A DNA stretch of 5,007 bases from an uncultured Oscillibacter sp. (GTDB lineage Bacteria; Bacillota; Clostridia; Oscillospirales; Oscillospiraceae): the NCBI GenBank assembly GCA_946530565.1, contig CAMNAE010000141.1:1-5007 (forward strand). Direction: 5' to 3'. The notes under the pieces are model-generated. The model was not told the DNA's origin. It worked only from the letters and a program-made list of their open reading frames with translations, and searched no databases. Below, one piece after another: positions 1 through 4,904 of the stretch. Position numbers and translations under genes: made by a program. Position 1 is the stretch's first letter, and every line of letters starts with the position of its first letter.

Positions 1-275
1 ATGTTCAGGCTCTCGGCGTTCTCGAGATCGAACTCGCGCAGGTGCTTCTTGGGGGCGACGCCGGCCTTGTTCAGGTGGCCCATCTCACCCTTGCTGAGCT
101 TGCGCTCGGCGATATCCTCGAAGCCCAGCTGAACGGCGGAATAGCCTTCTTTTTCAGCGGTTTTCTTCTGAACGACCGTGCAGGGGCCCGCCTCGATGAC
201 CGTGACGGGGATCACATGGCCGTTCTCGTCAAAAATCTGGGACATGCCCACCTTTTTGCCGATGATTGCTTTCAT
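1..275 (-). CDS. rplC: 50S ribosomal protein L3, N-terminal part (cut by window edge)
   Basis: Reading leftwards from the ATG at 275-273 gives 91 residues that begin [15 protein letters not shown] and continue through [15 protein letters not shown] and [17 protein letters not shown]. These are typical N-terminal blocks of bacterial ribosomal protein L3, an early-assembling 23S rRNA-binding protein of the large subunit whose loop reaches towards the peptidyl transferase centre. The frame stays open to base 1, so the C-terminal half (usually a little over 200 residues in total) lies outside the window. A strong Shine-Dalgarno sequence, TAAGGAGGA on the minus strand at 282-290, sits 6 bases before the start and fixes it. 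It follows rpsJ on the same strand, the normal S10-operon order (S10 then L3), but with a long structured spacer of 143 bp. Identification is near certain. Confidence 0.97.
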   Translation of the reverse strand, partial: MKAIIGKKVGMSQIFDENGHVIPVTVIEAGPCTVVQKKTAEKEGYSAVQLGFEDIAERKLSKGEMGHLNKAGVAPKKHLREFDLENAESLN

Positions 276-300
276 TGTGGTTCCTCCTTAAAGGTTATTG

Positions 301-380
301 GTCGGCTTAGTTGCTACGGCTTTGGGTGCGCCGTGCATTGCTCTGCCGACTTGACCCGTCCGCACTCGCAAGCTGCGGAC
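301..380 (-). promoter_or_regulatory. Structured RNA element in the rpsJ-rplC spacer (two hairpins before the L3 ribosome binding site)
   Basis: The 143-bp spacer between rpsJ and rplC (276-418) holds two hairpins in the minus-strand transcript. The first (380 down to 358) has a perfect 7-bp stem GTCCGCA/TGCGGAC with a 9-nt loop in which CT/AG can also pair. The second (350 down to 301) is an elongated hairpin. Its outer stem is GTCGGC/GCCGAC (345-350 with 301-306), then AG/CT and TGC/GCA pairs, and its inner stem is ACGGC/GCCGT (330-334 with 316-320). It ends about 10 nt before the L3 Shine-Dalgarno site. Neither stem is followed by a U-run, so they are not intrinsic terminators. An autoregulatory binding site, a processing site or a translation-coupling structure are possible. 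The pairing is seen directly; the function is inferred, and no named RNA family was recognised. Confidence 0.5.
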
Positions 381-418
381 ATGGCAGCAAACAATTATTG
401 AATAAGAGCAGCTTTCGA

Positions 419-730
419 TCAGAGCTTGATCTCGATCTCGACACCCGCGGGAAGCTCGAGAGCCATCAGGGCCTCGACGGTCTTGGGGGTGGACTTGGTG
501 ATGTCGATCAGACGCTTGTGCGTGCGGCGCTCGAACTGCTCGCGGCTATCTTTATATTTGTGGACAGCGCGCAGGATGGTGACCACCTCTTTGCGGGTGG
601 GCAACGGGATGGGGCCGGAGACCTCAGCGCCGGTGGCGCGGGCCGTGGCGACGATTTTCTCGGCGCTCTGGTCGATGACCTGGTGGTCATAGGCCTTGAG
701 GCGGATGCGGATCATTTGCTTCTGAGCCAT
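419..730 (-). CDS. rpsJ: 30S ribosomal protein S10
   Basis: The 103-residue protein begins [20 protein letters not shown] and continues through [19 protein letters not shown] and [19 protein letters not shown] to the end VEIEIKL. This matches ribosomal protein S10 over its full usual length of about 102-105 residues. S10 is a small-subunit head protein; it also acts as NusE in transcription antitermination complexes in well-studied bacteria. The frame is open further upstream to 775, which would add 15 residues. The ATG at 730-728 is preferred because GGAGGAA lies just before it (737-743) and because S10 proteins start at [15 protein letters not shown]. It is the first gene of the minus-strand S10 operon and is followed by rplC. 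A strong promoter and a leader of about 290 nt lie upstream, which suggests control of the whole operon before this gene. Confidence 0.98.
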   Translation of the reverse strand: MAQKQMIRIRLKAYDHQVIDQSAEKIVATARATGAEVSGPIPLPTRKEVVTILRAVHKYKDSREQFERRTHKRLIDITKSTPKTVEALMALELPAGVEIEIKL

Positions 731-736
731 GGTTTG

Positions 737-743
737 TTCCTCC
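737..743 (-). promoter_or_regulatory. Ribosome binding site that fixes the rpsJ start
   Basis: GGAGGAA on the minus strand lies 6 bases upstream of the ATG at 730-728. The longer reading frame start at 775 has no comparable purine-rich site, so this site decides for the 103-residue S10 protein. It lies 5 bases downstream of the last leader hairpin (749-787), so folding of the leader could affect its accessibility. Confidence 0.85.
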
Positions 744-748
744 ACTTT

Positions 749-787
749 CGTACGGTTTTTTGATCGCGTGGTCACGATGCCGTACGG
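749..787 (-). promoter_or_regulatory. Hairpin next to the rpsJ ribosome binding site
   Basis: In the minus-strand RNA, CGTACGG (787-781) pairs perfectly with CCGTACG (755-749). Between them ATCGTG and CGCGAT form an inner 6-bp stem (one G-U pair) closed by an ACCA loop, with an A-rich bulge on the 3' side. The structure ends 5 nt before the GGAGGAA site, so it could affect ribosome entry on rpsJ mRNA. The segment 779-788 is itself a self-complementary GCCGTACGGC, so alternative pairings exist. Function is inferred only from position. Confidence 0.45.
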
Positions 788-789
788 CG

Positions 790-821
790 AAAAAAATCAA
801 TACGCTTAACCGTGCGTATCA
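790..821 (-). terminator. Second terminator-like hairpin in the S10 leader
   Basis: On the minus strand ATACGC (819-814) and GCGTAT (805-800) form a perfect 6-bp stem around the loop ACGGTTAA. The stem can be lengthened by two G-U pairs (821-820 with 799-798). One base later comes a run of seven U residues (796-790). This is the shape of an intrinsic terminator, though the stem is short and only half GC. It lies downstream of the stronger hairpin at 834-873, so it may be a back-up attenuator or a remnant. Confidence 0.45.
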
Positions 822-833
822 TTCCTGCTCACA

Positions 834-873
834 TAAAAATACCGGCGCAGTTCTCAAGTGTTCTGCGGCCGGT
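834..873 (-). terminator. Attenuator-type intrinsic terminator in the S10 leader
   Basis: In the minus-strand RNA the arm ACCGG-C-CGCAG (873-863) pairs with CTGCGCCGGT (850-841), giving 10 base pairs with a single bulged C and a 12-nt loop. It is followed directly by AUUUUUAU (840-833). A GC-rich stem plus U-run located about 150 nt after the promoter and about 100 nt before rpsJ is what a transcription attenuator looks like. Upstream segments UGCGGCC (972-966) and GGCCGGU (962-956) can each pair over 7 bases with the first arm and so could prevent the terminator. No trans-acting factor can be named from sequence. Confidence 0.65.
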
Positions 874-955
874 GCTCTGTACGTGGCAAGGCGATCTACG
901 CTCGCATACAGATTCCTCTCTGCCGCCCGATGATCGGACATACTCCCCGGAAGTT

Positions 956-972
956 ACCGGCCTGAGGCCGCA
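956..972 (-). promoter_or_regulatory. Candidate antiterminator segment in the S10 leader
   Basis: The transcript reads UGCGGCCUCAGGCCGGU here. Its first seven bases are the exact complement of GGCCGCA (870-864), and its last seven are the exact complement of ACCGGCC (873-867). Both targets lie in the proximal arm of the terminator at 834-873. The segment can also fold on itself through GGCC/GGCC. Mutually exclusive pairing of this kind is the hallmark of an attenuation switch, but the GC-rich self-complementary sequence could also produce it by chance. Confidence 0.35.
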
Positions 973-994
973 ATCTCCCGGTTCATCGCAGTGC

Positions 995-1019
995 CGTGCG
1001 TGTCATTTCTCCGCGCACG
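995..1019 (-). promoter_or_regulatory. Hairpin at the 5' end of the S10 leader
   Basis: On the minus strand CGTGCG (1019-1014) and CGCACG (1000-995) form a perfect 6-bp stem with a 13-nt purine-rich loop, beginning about 4 nt after the predicted transcript start. A 5'-terminal hairpin can stabilise an mRNA or form part of a protein-binding leader. Only the pairing itself is seen. Confidence 0.4.
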
Positions 1020-1028
1020 TGCTCTCAT

Positions 1029-1057
1029 AATATACGCGATGCAAAGCCGCTTGTCAA
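1029..1057 (-). promoter_or_regulatory. Sigma-70-type promoter of the S10 operon
   Basis: The minus strand has a perfect -35 box TTGACA (1057-1052), a 17-bp spacer and a -10 box TATATT (1034-1029, five of six matches to TATAAT). The predicted start is the A/G at 1023-1022. The sequence upstream of the -35 box (1058-1104) is a series of A- and T-tracts resembling an UP element, fitting a highly expressed ribosomal-protein operon. It points away from the 2-oxoacid dehydrogenase operon. No competing promoter of this quality is seen between here and rpsJ. Confidence 0.85.
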
Positions 1058-1071
1058 GAGAAATTTCTCTT
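1056..1071. repeat. 16-bp perfect palindrome abutting the S10 -35 box
   Basis: AAGAGAAATTTCTCTT is identical to its own reverse complement over all 16 bases and overlaps the last two bases of the TTGACA box of the S10 promoter. It could be an operator for a dimeric regulator in the divergent intergenic region, part of the AT-rich UP element, or chance. On the plus strand it is followed by a T-run and resembles a weak terminator, but no plus-strand gene ends upstream of it. Confidence 0.45.
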
Positions 1072-1340
1072 TTTTTCATAAAAATTTACATGAATTTTTG
1101 TAAGGGTCGGCAAAGGCCTCTTCCCTGCCCCAAACGCCGCCTCCGATACATTATTTTATATTTTATATCAAAGGATCTTCTTTCAGGCCGCACATCCATA
1201 ATTTCCGCTTATCCATAACCTGAAGTTATCACTAAATCAGTTTCCGGTATTTTACGAACAGGGGCTGCCGTGGTAGCATTTGAGCATCAGGAAACCACAC
1301 AAGCATTCAGAAACCATAAAACGCTCAAGGAGGCATTTAC
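1072..1340. other. Intergenic region upstream of the E1 alpha operon
   Basis: This stretch has no supportable gene. From left to right it holds AT-rich tracts upstream of the S10 promoter (to about 1104), a C-rich block (about 1105-1145), an AT-rich block of T/A runs (1146-1170), an inverted repeat at 1215-1229, and the ribosome binding site AAGGAGG (1327-1333), 7 bases before the E1 alpha start. The promoter of the plus-strand operon should lie here. Candidate -10 elements exist, such as CATAAT at 1197-1202, but none is paired with a good -35 box at normal spacing, so no promoter is called. A regulator-dependent promoter or another sigma factor would fit this. Confidence 0.5.
1215..1229. repeat. 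Small inverted repeat, possible operator of the dehydrogenase operon
   Basis: ATAAC-CTGAA-GTTAT is a perfect 5-bp inverted repeat with a 5-bp centre, located 112 bp before the E1 alpha start codon. It lies in DNA that has to hold the plus-strand promoter, so binding of a dimeric regulator is possible. A repeat this short can arise by chance in AT-rich DNA. Confidence 0.3.
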
Positions 1341-2309
1341 ATGAAACACTCAAAGGAATTCCTGCTGGACCTGCACAAGCAGCTGATCCGCGGACGGCTC
1401 ATGGAGCAGAAGCTCCTCGACACTTACGCTCAGGGCCGCGTTCCCGGCCACATCCATTCCGGCATCGGCCAGGAGGCCGCGTTCCTCGGCGTACTCGCTA
1501 CGAAGCAGGAGGGCGACTACTGGAAGCCCGTGCACCGCATGCACTCTCTGGCTTTCTTAATGGGCATGGATGAGGACATGTACTGGCAGGAGCTCCTCGG
1601 AAAGAAGGGCGGCAACTCCGGCGGCCGCGGCGGCATGCTCCACATCGGCGACCGCAAGACCGGCTTCATGGGCTTCAGCGCAACGCTCGGCAACGACGCG
1701 GGCGTGTGCGTCGGCACCGCGATGGCGATCGACTACGACAACAAGCCCAACGTTGTCTACATGTTCATGGGCGACGGCACCTCGAGCCGCGGCCCGGTCT
1801 ATGAGGCGATCAACATGGCGAAGATCTGGAACCTCCCGGTGCTCTTCATCTGCGAGAACAACCAGTTCGCGATCTCGACGCCTGCGAGCTACTCCATCCC
1901 CGTAAAAGACGCGCTGGCAGGCCGTGCCTCCGGCTGGGAGCTGCCGACCAAGGTCGTCGAGGGCACCGACGTGCTTGCCGTGTACGACGCGGCCAAGGAG
2001 CTCACCGACAACATGCGCAAGGGCGGCGGCCCGGCGATCCTCGAGACCAAGAGCTACCGCTGGAGAGGCCACTTTGAGGGCGATTCCTGCTCCTACCGTG
2101 ACCCCGAGGTCACCAAGTGGTACATGGAGAACAAGGACTGCCTGAAGATCTTTGAGGCGAAGCTCGCCGAGGAAGGCATTCTTCCCTCTCAGGAGGAGAT
2201 CGACGCCTTCAAGGCCGCGTTTGACAAGCAGATGGACGAAGCGATCCTGCGCGCCGAAGCCGCGCCCGAGATGGATCCGTCCGAAATCTTCGACGGCCTC
2301 TACGCCTGA
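1341..2309 (+). CDS. Thiamine-diphosphate-dependent 2-oxoacid/acetoin dehydrogenase E1 component, alpha subunit
   Basis: The 322-residue protein is full length for the E1 alpha family of alpha2beta2 dehydrogenases. With E1 beta and ThDP/Mg2+ it would cleave or decarboxylate the substrate and reductively acylate the E2 lipoyl arm in the cytoplasm. Visible blocks are SGIGQEAAFLG (about 40-50), VHRMHSLAF (64-72, with H68 at the place of the conserved active-site loop His), a glycine-rich GGRGGMLHIGD (94-104), the ThDP motif GDGTSSRG (144-151) ending in ENN (172-174), and the phospho-loop region YRWRGHFEGD (239-248, His 244). YRWRGH resembles acetoin dehydrogenase (AcoA) more than human-type PDH (YRYHGHS). 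Odd points are RMHSL where AcoA has RGHGH and LGNDAG where it has a GGG-type loop, so the substrate may differ. The ATG follows AAGGAGG by 7 bases. It is the first gene of the operon, 37 bp before E1 beta. Family is certain; substrate is open (acetoin, pyruvate or another). Confidence 0.93.
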   Translation: MKHSKEFLLDLHKQLIRGRLMEQKLLDTYAQGRVPGHIHSGIGQEAAFLGVLATKQEGDYWKPVHRMHSLAFLMGMDEDMYWQELLGKKGGNSGGRGGMLHIGDRKTGFMGFSATLGNDAGVCVGTAMAIDYDNKPNVVYMFMGDGTSSRGPVYEAINMAKIWNLPVLFICENNQFAISTPASYSIPVKDALAGRASGWELPTKVVEGTDVLAVYDAAKELTDNMRKGGGPAILETKSYRWRGHFEGDSCSYRDPEVTKWYMENKDCLKIFEAKLAEEGILPSQEEIDAFKAAFDKQMDEAILRAEAAPEMDPSEIFDGLYA

Positions 2310-2346
2310 TTCGATCTGCTATATATAAATAAGGAGGATTAAGACC

Positions 2347-3333
2347 ATGAAGGTTACTTATTCAAAGGCGATCGGCGACGCTCTGAAGGAAGAGATGCGC
2401 CGCGATGACCGCATTGTTATGATCGGCGAGGATGTCGCTCAGTGGGGCAATATCTTCGGCATCACCCGCGGCATGTACGAGGAGTTCGGCCCCAAGCGCA
2501 TCCGCAACACCCCGATCACCGAGAACGCGATCACGTCCTGCGCGCTTGGCGCCGCGATCGGCGGTCTGCGTCCCTGCTTCGAGCTCATGTACTCCGACTT
2601 CACGATGTGCGCGTTCACCGAGCTCTTCCACCTGATCCCGAAGTGGCGTTATATGCATGGTCCCGACTTCAAGGTGCCCCTGGTGATCCGATGCGCCTCC
2701 GGTGCCTCCAACGGCTCCGGCGCCGAGCACTCCAACCCGGTCGAGTGCCTGTTCATGCACGCCCCCGGCCTCACGATCATCAACCCCTCCTGTGCCTATG
2801 ACGCCAAGGGTCTTCTGAAATCCGCGATCCGCTCCGATAACCCTGTCCTCTTCTGTGAGCCGAAGCAGCTCTATCAGGTCAAGCAGGAGATCGACGAGGA
2901 CGTCTATAACTCCGATTACACGATCCCCATCGGCGTGGCCGACGTCAAGCGCACCGGCAAGGACGTGACGCTCGTCGCGATCGGTCTGATGGTGCCCCGC
3001 GCACTCGAGGCAGCCGAGAAGCTCGCGCTTGACGGCATCGACGTTGAGGTCATCGACCCGCGCACGCTCGCTCCGCTCGATACCGACACGCTCTTCACCT
3101 CCGCCCGCAAGACGCACAAGGTCGCAGTCGTCGAGGAGAGCAACAAGACCGCCGGCATCGGCGCTGAGCTCGCCGCGCAGTTCCAAGAGGAGCTCTACTA
3201 CGAGCTCGACGCACCGGTCAAGCGCATCGCCGCGCTCGACGTGCCCATGCCCTACAACCTCAACATGGAGCACTACTCCATCCCCACCGTGGACCGCATC
3301 ATCGCATCCGTCCGCGAGCTCGTGAACAGCTGA
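2347..3333 (+). CDS. 2-oxoacid/acetoin dehydrogenase E1 component, beta subunit
   Basis: This 328-residue protein has the usual length of an E1 beta subunit, which completes the ThDP site formed with E1 alpha. The N-terminal transketolase-like pyrimidine-binding domain shows MIGEDVAQWG (25-34), NTPITE (54-59, with Glu 59 at the place of the glutamate that activates the ThDP aminopyrimidine), LGAAIGGLRPCFELMYSDF (67-85) and AEHSNPVE (126-133, His 128 conserved). The C-terminal transketolase domain begins near 205 (KDVTLVAIG) and shows EVIDPRTLAPLD (234-245), KTHKVAVVEE (255-264) and LDAPVKRI (287-294), and ends VRELVNS. NTPITE replaces the commoner DTPITE. The start at 2347 follows AAGGAGG (2331-2337) in a short AT-rich spacer after E1 alpha. 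The order alpha-beta-E2-E3 supports one co-transcribed complex. Substrate cannot be decided between pyruvate, acetoin or another 2-oxo compound. Confidence 0.94.
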   Translation: MKVTYSKAIGDALKEEMRRDDRIVMIGEDVAQWGNIFGITRGMYEEFGPKRIRNTPITENAITSCALGAAIGGLRPCFELMYSDFTMCAFTELFHLIPKWRYMHGPDFKVPLVIRCASGASNGSGAEHSNPVECLFMHAPGLTIINPSCAYDAKGLLKSAIRSDNPVLFCEPKQLYQVKQEIDEDVYNSDYTIPIGVADVKRTGKDVTLVAIGLMVPRALEAAEKLALDGIDVEVIDPRTLAPLDTDTLFTSARKTHKVAVVEESNKTAGIGAELAAQFQEELYYELDAPVKRIAALDVPMPYNLNMEHYSIPTVDRIIASVRELVNS

Positions 3334-3352
3334 GAAGAAGGAGGTCCCTTCA

Positions 3353-4888
3353 ATGAGTATGGAAATCGTGATGCCCAAGGCCGGTCTGACCATGGTCGAG
3401 GGTACCATTATCGAATGGAAGGTCAAAGAGGGCGCCAAAGTCAACAAAGGCGACGTCCTCATGGAATACGAGAACGAAAAGAACACGATCGAGGCAAACT
3501 CGCTCGGTTCCGGCATTCTGCACATCACCGCCAAAGAGGGCGAGACGATCCCTATCGGCGAAAAGATCGGCGTGCTCGCCGAGGATCAGGCCGAGTATGA
3601 CGCGATCGCCAAGGGCGGCGACGCTCCCGCGGCCGCTGCCCCTTCCGCACCCGCCGCAGCCGGCGAGGGCGTGACCATGATCCCGATGCCGAAGGCCGGC
3701 CTCACGATGGTCGAGGGCACGATCATCGAGTGGAAGGTCAAAGAGGGCGACGAGGTCAAAAAGGGCGACGCCGTTATGGAGTACGAAAACGAGAAGAACA
3801 CGATCGAATACGAGATCATCCACGGCGGCTTCATCCACATCGTCGCCAAAGAGGGCGAGACCGTTCCCATCAGCGAGCCGATCGCCTATGTCGCCGAAAC
3901 GAAAGCACAGTATGACGCAATGGTCGCCAGCGGAGCCGCTCCCGCCGCGGCTGCCGCTCCTGCCGCTGCGGCCCCGGCTGCCGCTCCTGCCGCTTCCGCT
4001 GCTGTCTCCCCCGCTTCTTCCGCAAACGGCTTCGTGCGCGCCAGCGGCCTTGCCCGCAAGATGGCAAAGGAAGCCGGCGTCGATCTTGCCGCCATCCCCT
4101 GCGCCGGCCGCGTGAAGGCTGCCGACGTGGAGGCGTATCTCGCGAGTCGCGCCGCCGCTCCCGCCGCGGTTGTCAGCGCCGCGCCCGCTGCCGAGGATGC
4201 CGTCACTGAGATCCCCTGGACCGGCGTCAAAAAGACGATCGCCCGCAATATGCTCCAGAGCATGCAGACCACCGCGCAGACGACCTGCATGTGCGATGTC
4301 GACGCGACCGAGCTTCTCGCTTATCGCCAGAAGCTCGTCGAGCAGCAGGAAAAGCTCGGCTGCAAGATCAGCGTCAACGACATCCTCTGCAAGCTCCTCG
4401 GCCGCGTCTTAAAGGATCACCCGCTCGCAAACGCGACCTTCGACGGCAAGACCCTCTATACGCATGCGCACGTGCAGCTCTCTGTCGCAGTCGCGACGGA
4501 CAACGGCCTCATGGTGCCGGTGCTGCGCAACGCGGATCTCAAGACGCTCAGCGAGATCCATCACGAGGTCAAGGCCCTTGCTCAGCAGGCGAAGGACAAG
4601 ACCCTCGCCCCCGACGCGCAGAGCGGCGGCACCTGCACGATCACAAACGTCGGCATGTTCCCGATCGACCGCGCTACGCCCGTTCTGAACCTGCCCCAGA
4701 CCTGCATCATCGGCTTCGGCCGTCCGACGCTGCAGCCCTCCGCCATGCCCGACGGCACGGTCGGCCTCCGTCAGAAGATGACCGTCTTCGCGACGATCGA
4801 CCACCAGGTCATCGATGGCCAGGAGTGCGGCCGCATCCTGAAGGACATCGAGTACTACATCCTGCACCCCGAGACGATTCTGGTCTGA
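3353..4888 (+). CDS. Dihydrolipoamide acyltransferase E2 with two lipoyl domains
   Basis: The 511-residue protein is the core of the complex and moves the acyl group from E1 to CoA. It has a first lipoyl domain (about 3-80, predicted lipoyl Lys 43 in ENEKN), an Ala/Pro linker (88-104), a second lipoyl domain (about 108-185, Lys 148, again ENEKN), and an Ala/Pro-rich linker (192-225). Next come a peripheral subunit-binding domain (about 228-263, ASGLARKMAKEAGVDL), a third Ala-rich linker (266-281), and the catalytic domain (about 285-511). The catalytic domain shows KISVNDILCK, VAVATDNGLMVPVLRNAD, GGTCTITNVGMF and the active-site DHQVIDG (483-489, His 484, Asp 488). DHQ replaces the usual DHR, and ENEKN replaces the usual ETDKA around the lipoyl lysine. 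The longer-than-usual size for an Aco E2 comes from the second lipoyl domain. ATG 3353 follows AAGGAGG by 8 bases; E1 beta ends 19 bp before it. Family certain, acyl group unknown. Confidence 0.95.
   Translation: MSMEIVMPKAGLTMVEGTIIEWKVKEGAKVNKGDVLMEYENEKNTIEANSLGSGILHITAKEGETIPIGEKIGVLAEDQAEYDAIAKGGDAPAAAAPSAPAAAGEGVTMIPMPKAGLTMVEGTIIEWKVKEGDEVKKGDAVMEYENEKNTIEYEIIHGGFIHIVAKEGETVPISEPIAYVAETKAQYDAMVASGAAPAAAAAPAAAAPAAAPAASAAVSPASSANGFVRASGLARKMAKEAGVDLAAIPCAGRVKAADVEAYLASRAAAPAAVVSAAPAAEDAVTEIPWTGVKKTIARNMLQSMQTTAQTTCMCDVDATELLAYRQKLVEQQEKLGCKISVNDILCKLLGRVLKDHPLANATFDGKTLYTHAHVQLSVAVATDNGLMVPVLRNADLKTLSEIHHEVKALAQQAKDKTLAPDAQSGGTCTITNVGMFPIDRATPVLNLPQTCIIGFGRPTLQPSAMPDGTVGLRQKMTVFATIDHQVIDGQECGRILKDIEYYILHPETILV
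3371..3493 (+). repeat. Lipoyl-domain repeat, copy 1
   Basis: This encodes residues 7-47 of E2, which match residues 112-152 at 36 of 41 positions. The two copies begin 315 bp apart and share the stretch TGGAAGGTCAAAGAGGGCG, while many other codons differ at third positions. This indicates an internal duplication of the lipoyl domain that has been kept similar at the protein level. Confidence 0.85.
3686..3808 (+). repeat. Lipoyl-domain repeat, copy 2
   Basis: Second copy of the E2 lipoyl-domain core, residues 112-152, carrying predicted lipoyl Lys 148 in the same ENEKNTIE context as copy 1. The differences from copy 1 cluster in the surface turn before the lysine hairpin (GDEVKKGDAV against GAKVNKGDVL). 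After the lysine hairpin the two domains diverge more (YEIIHGGFIHIVAKEGE against ANSLGSGILHITAKEGE). Confidence 0.85.
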
Positions 4889-4904
4889 CGGAGGACGCTG
4901 ACTC

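Larger units (their letters stand above)
731..1023 (-). promoter_or_regulatory. Long structured 5' leader of the S10 operon (putative attenuator)
   Basis: The promoter at 1029-1057 predicts a transcript start near 1022-1023, which leaves roughly 290 nt before the rpsJ start codon. No convincing gene lies in this stretch. On the minus strand it contains, in transcript order: a 5' hairpin (1019-995), the G/C-rich GGCCTCAGGCC segment (972-956 region), small hairpins at 939-925 and 905-891, a strong hairpin with a U-run (873-834), a second hairpin with a U-run (821-790), and a hairpin ending just before the ribosome binding site (787-749). In E. coli the S10 leader is bound by ribosomal protein L4, which causes termination and translational repression. 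Whether the same protein acts here is not known from sequence. The structures are seen; regulation is inferred. Confidence 0.65.

Noticed and set aside
731..775. N-terminal extension of rpsJ to 775
   Set aside because: It would add 15 residues not found in S10 proteins and would remove the well-placed GGAGGAA site from its role; the extension also lies in the structured leader.
1056..1076. Palindrome followed by a T-run as a plus-strand terminator
   Set aside because: The stem is short and AT-rich, and no plus-strand gene ends to its left; an operator or UP-element role is more likely.
812..1218. Two short plus-strand open frames in the intergenic region (812-1030 and 991-1218)
   Set aside because: Both begin with GTG and lack a Shine-Dalgarno site, overlap the S10 leader and promoter, and show no protein-like features.
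1226..1253. Possible plus-strand promoter TTATCA-16-TATTTT
   Set aside because: Both boxes match consensus at only four of six bases, which is expected by chance in AT-rich DNA; not enough to call.
1280..1573. Open frame starting upstream of E1 alpha in another frame
   Set aside because: It overlaps the true start of E1 alpha in the wrong frame and lacks a proper ribosome binding site; the E1 alpha start at 1341 has AAGGAGG.
1557..2072. 171-codon open frame on the minus strand inside E1 alpha
   Set aside because: Antisense shadow of a conserved gene with no plausible ribosome binding site or recognisable family.
2310..2346. TATATATAAATA between E1 alpha and E1 beta as an internal promoter
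   Set aside because: No matching -35 box at the right distance; AT-rich DNA before a Shine-Dalgarno site is sufficient explanation.
2362..3534. 390-codon open frame on the minus strand opposite E1 beta and the E2 start
   Set aside because: It lies antisense to a clearly conserved gene, runs across the E1 beta/E2 junction, and its residue content (many D, V, L, H, G) is that of a reverse-complement shadow in GC-rich coding DNA.
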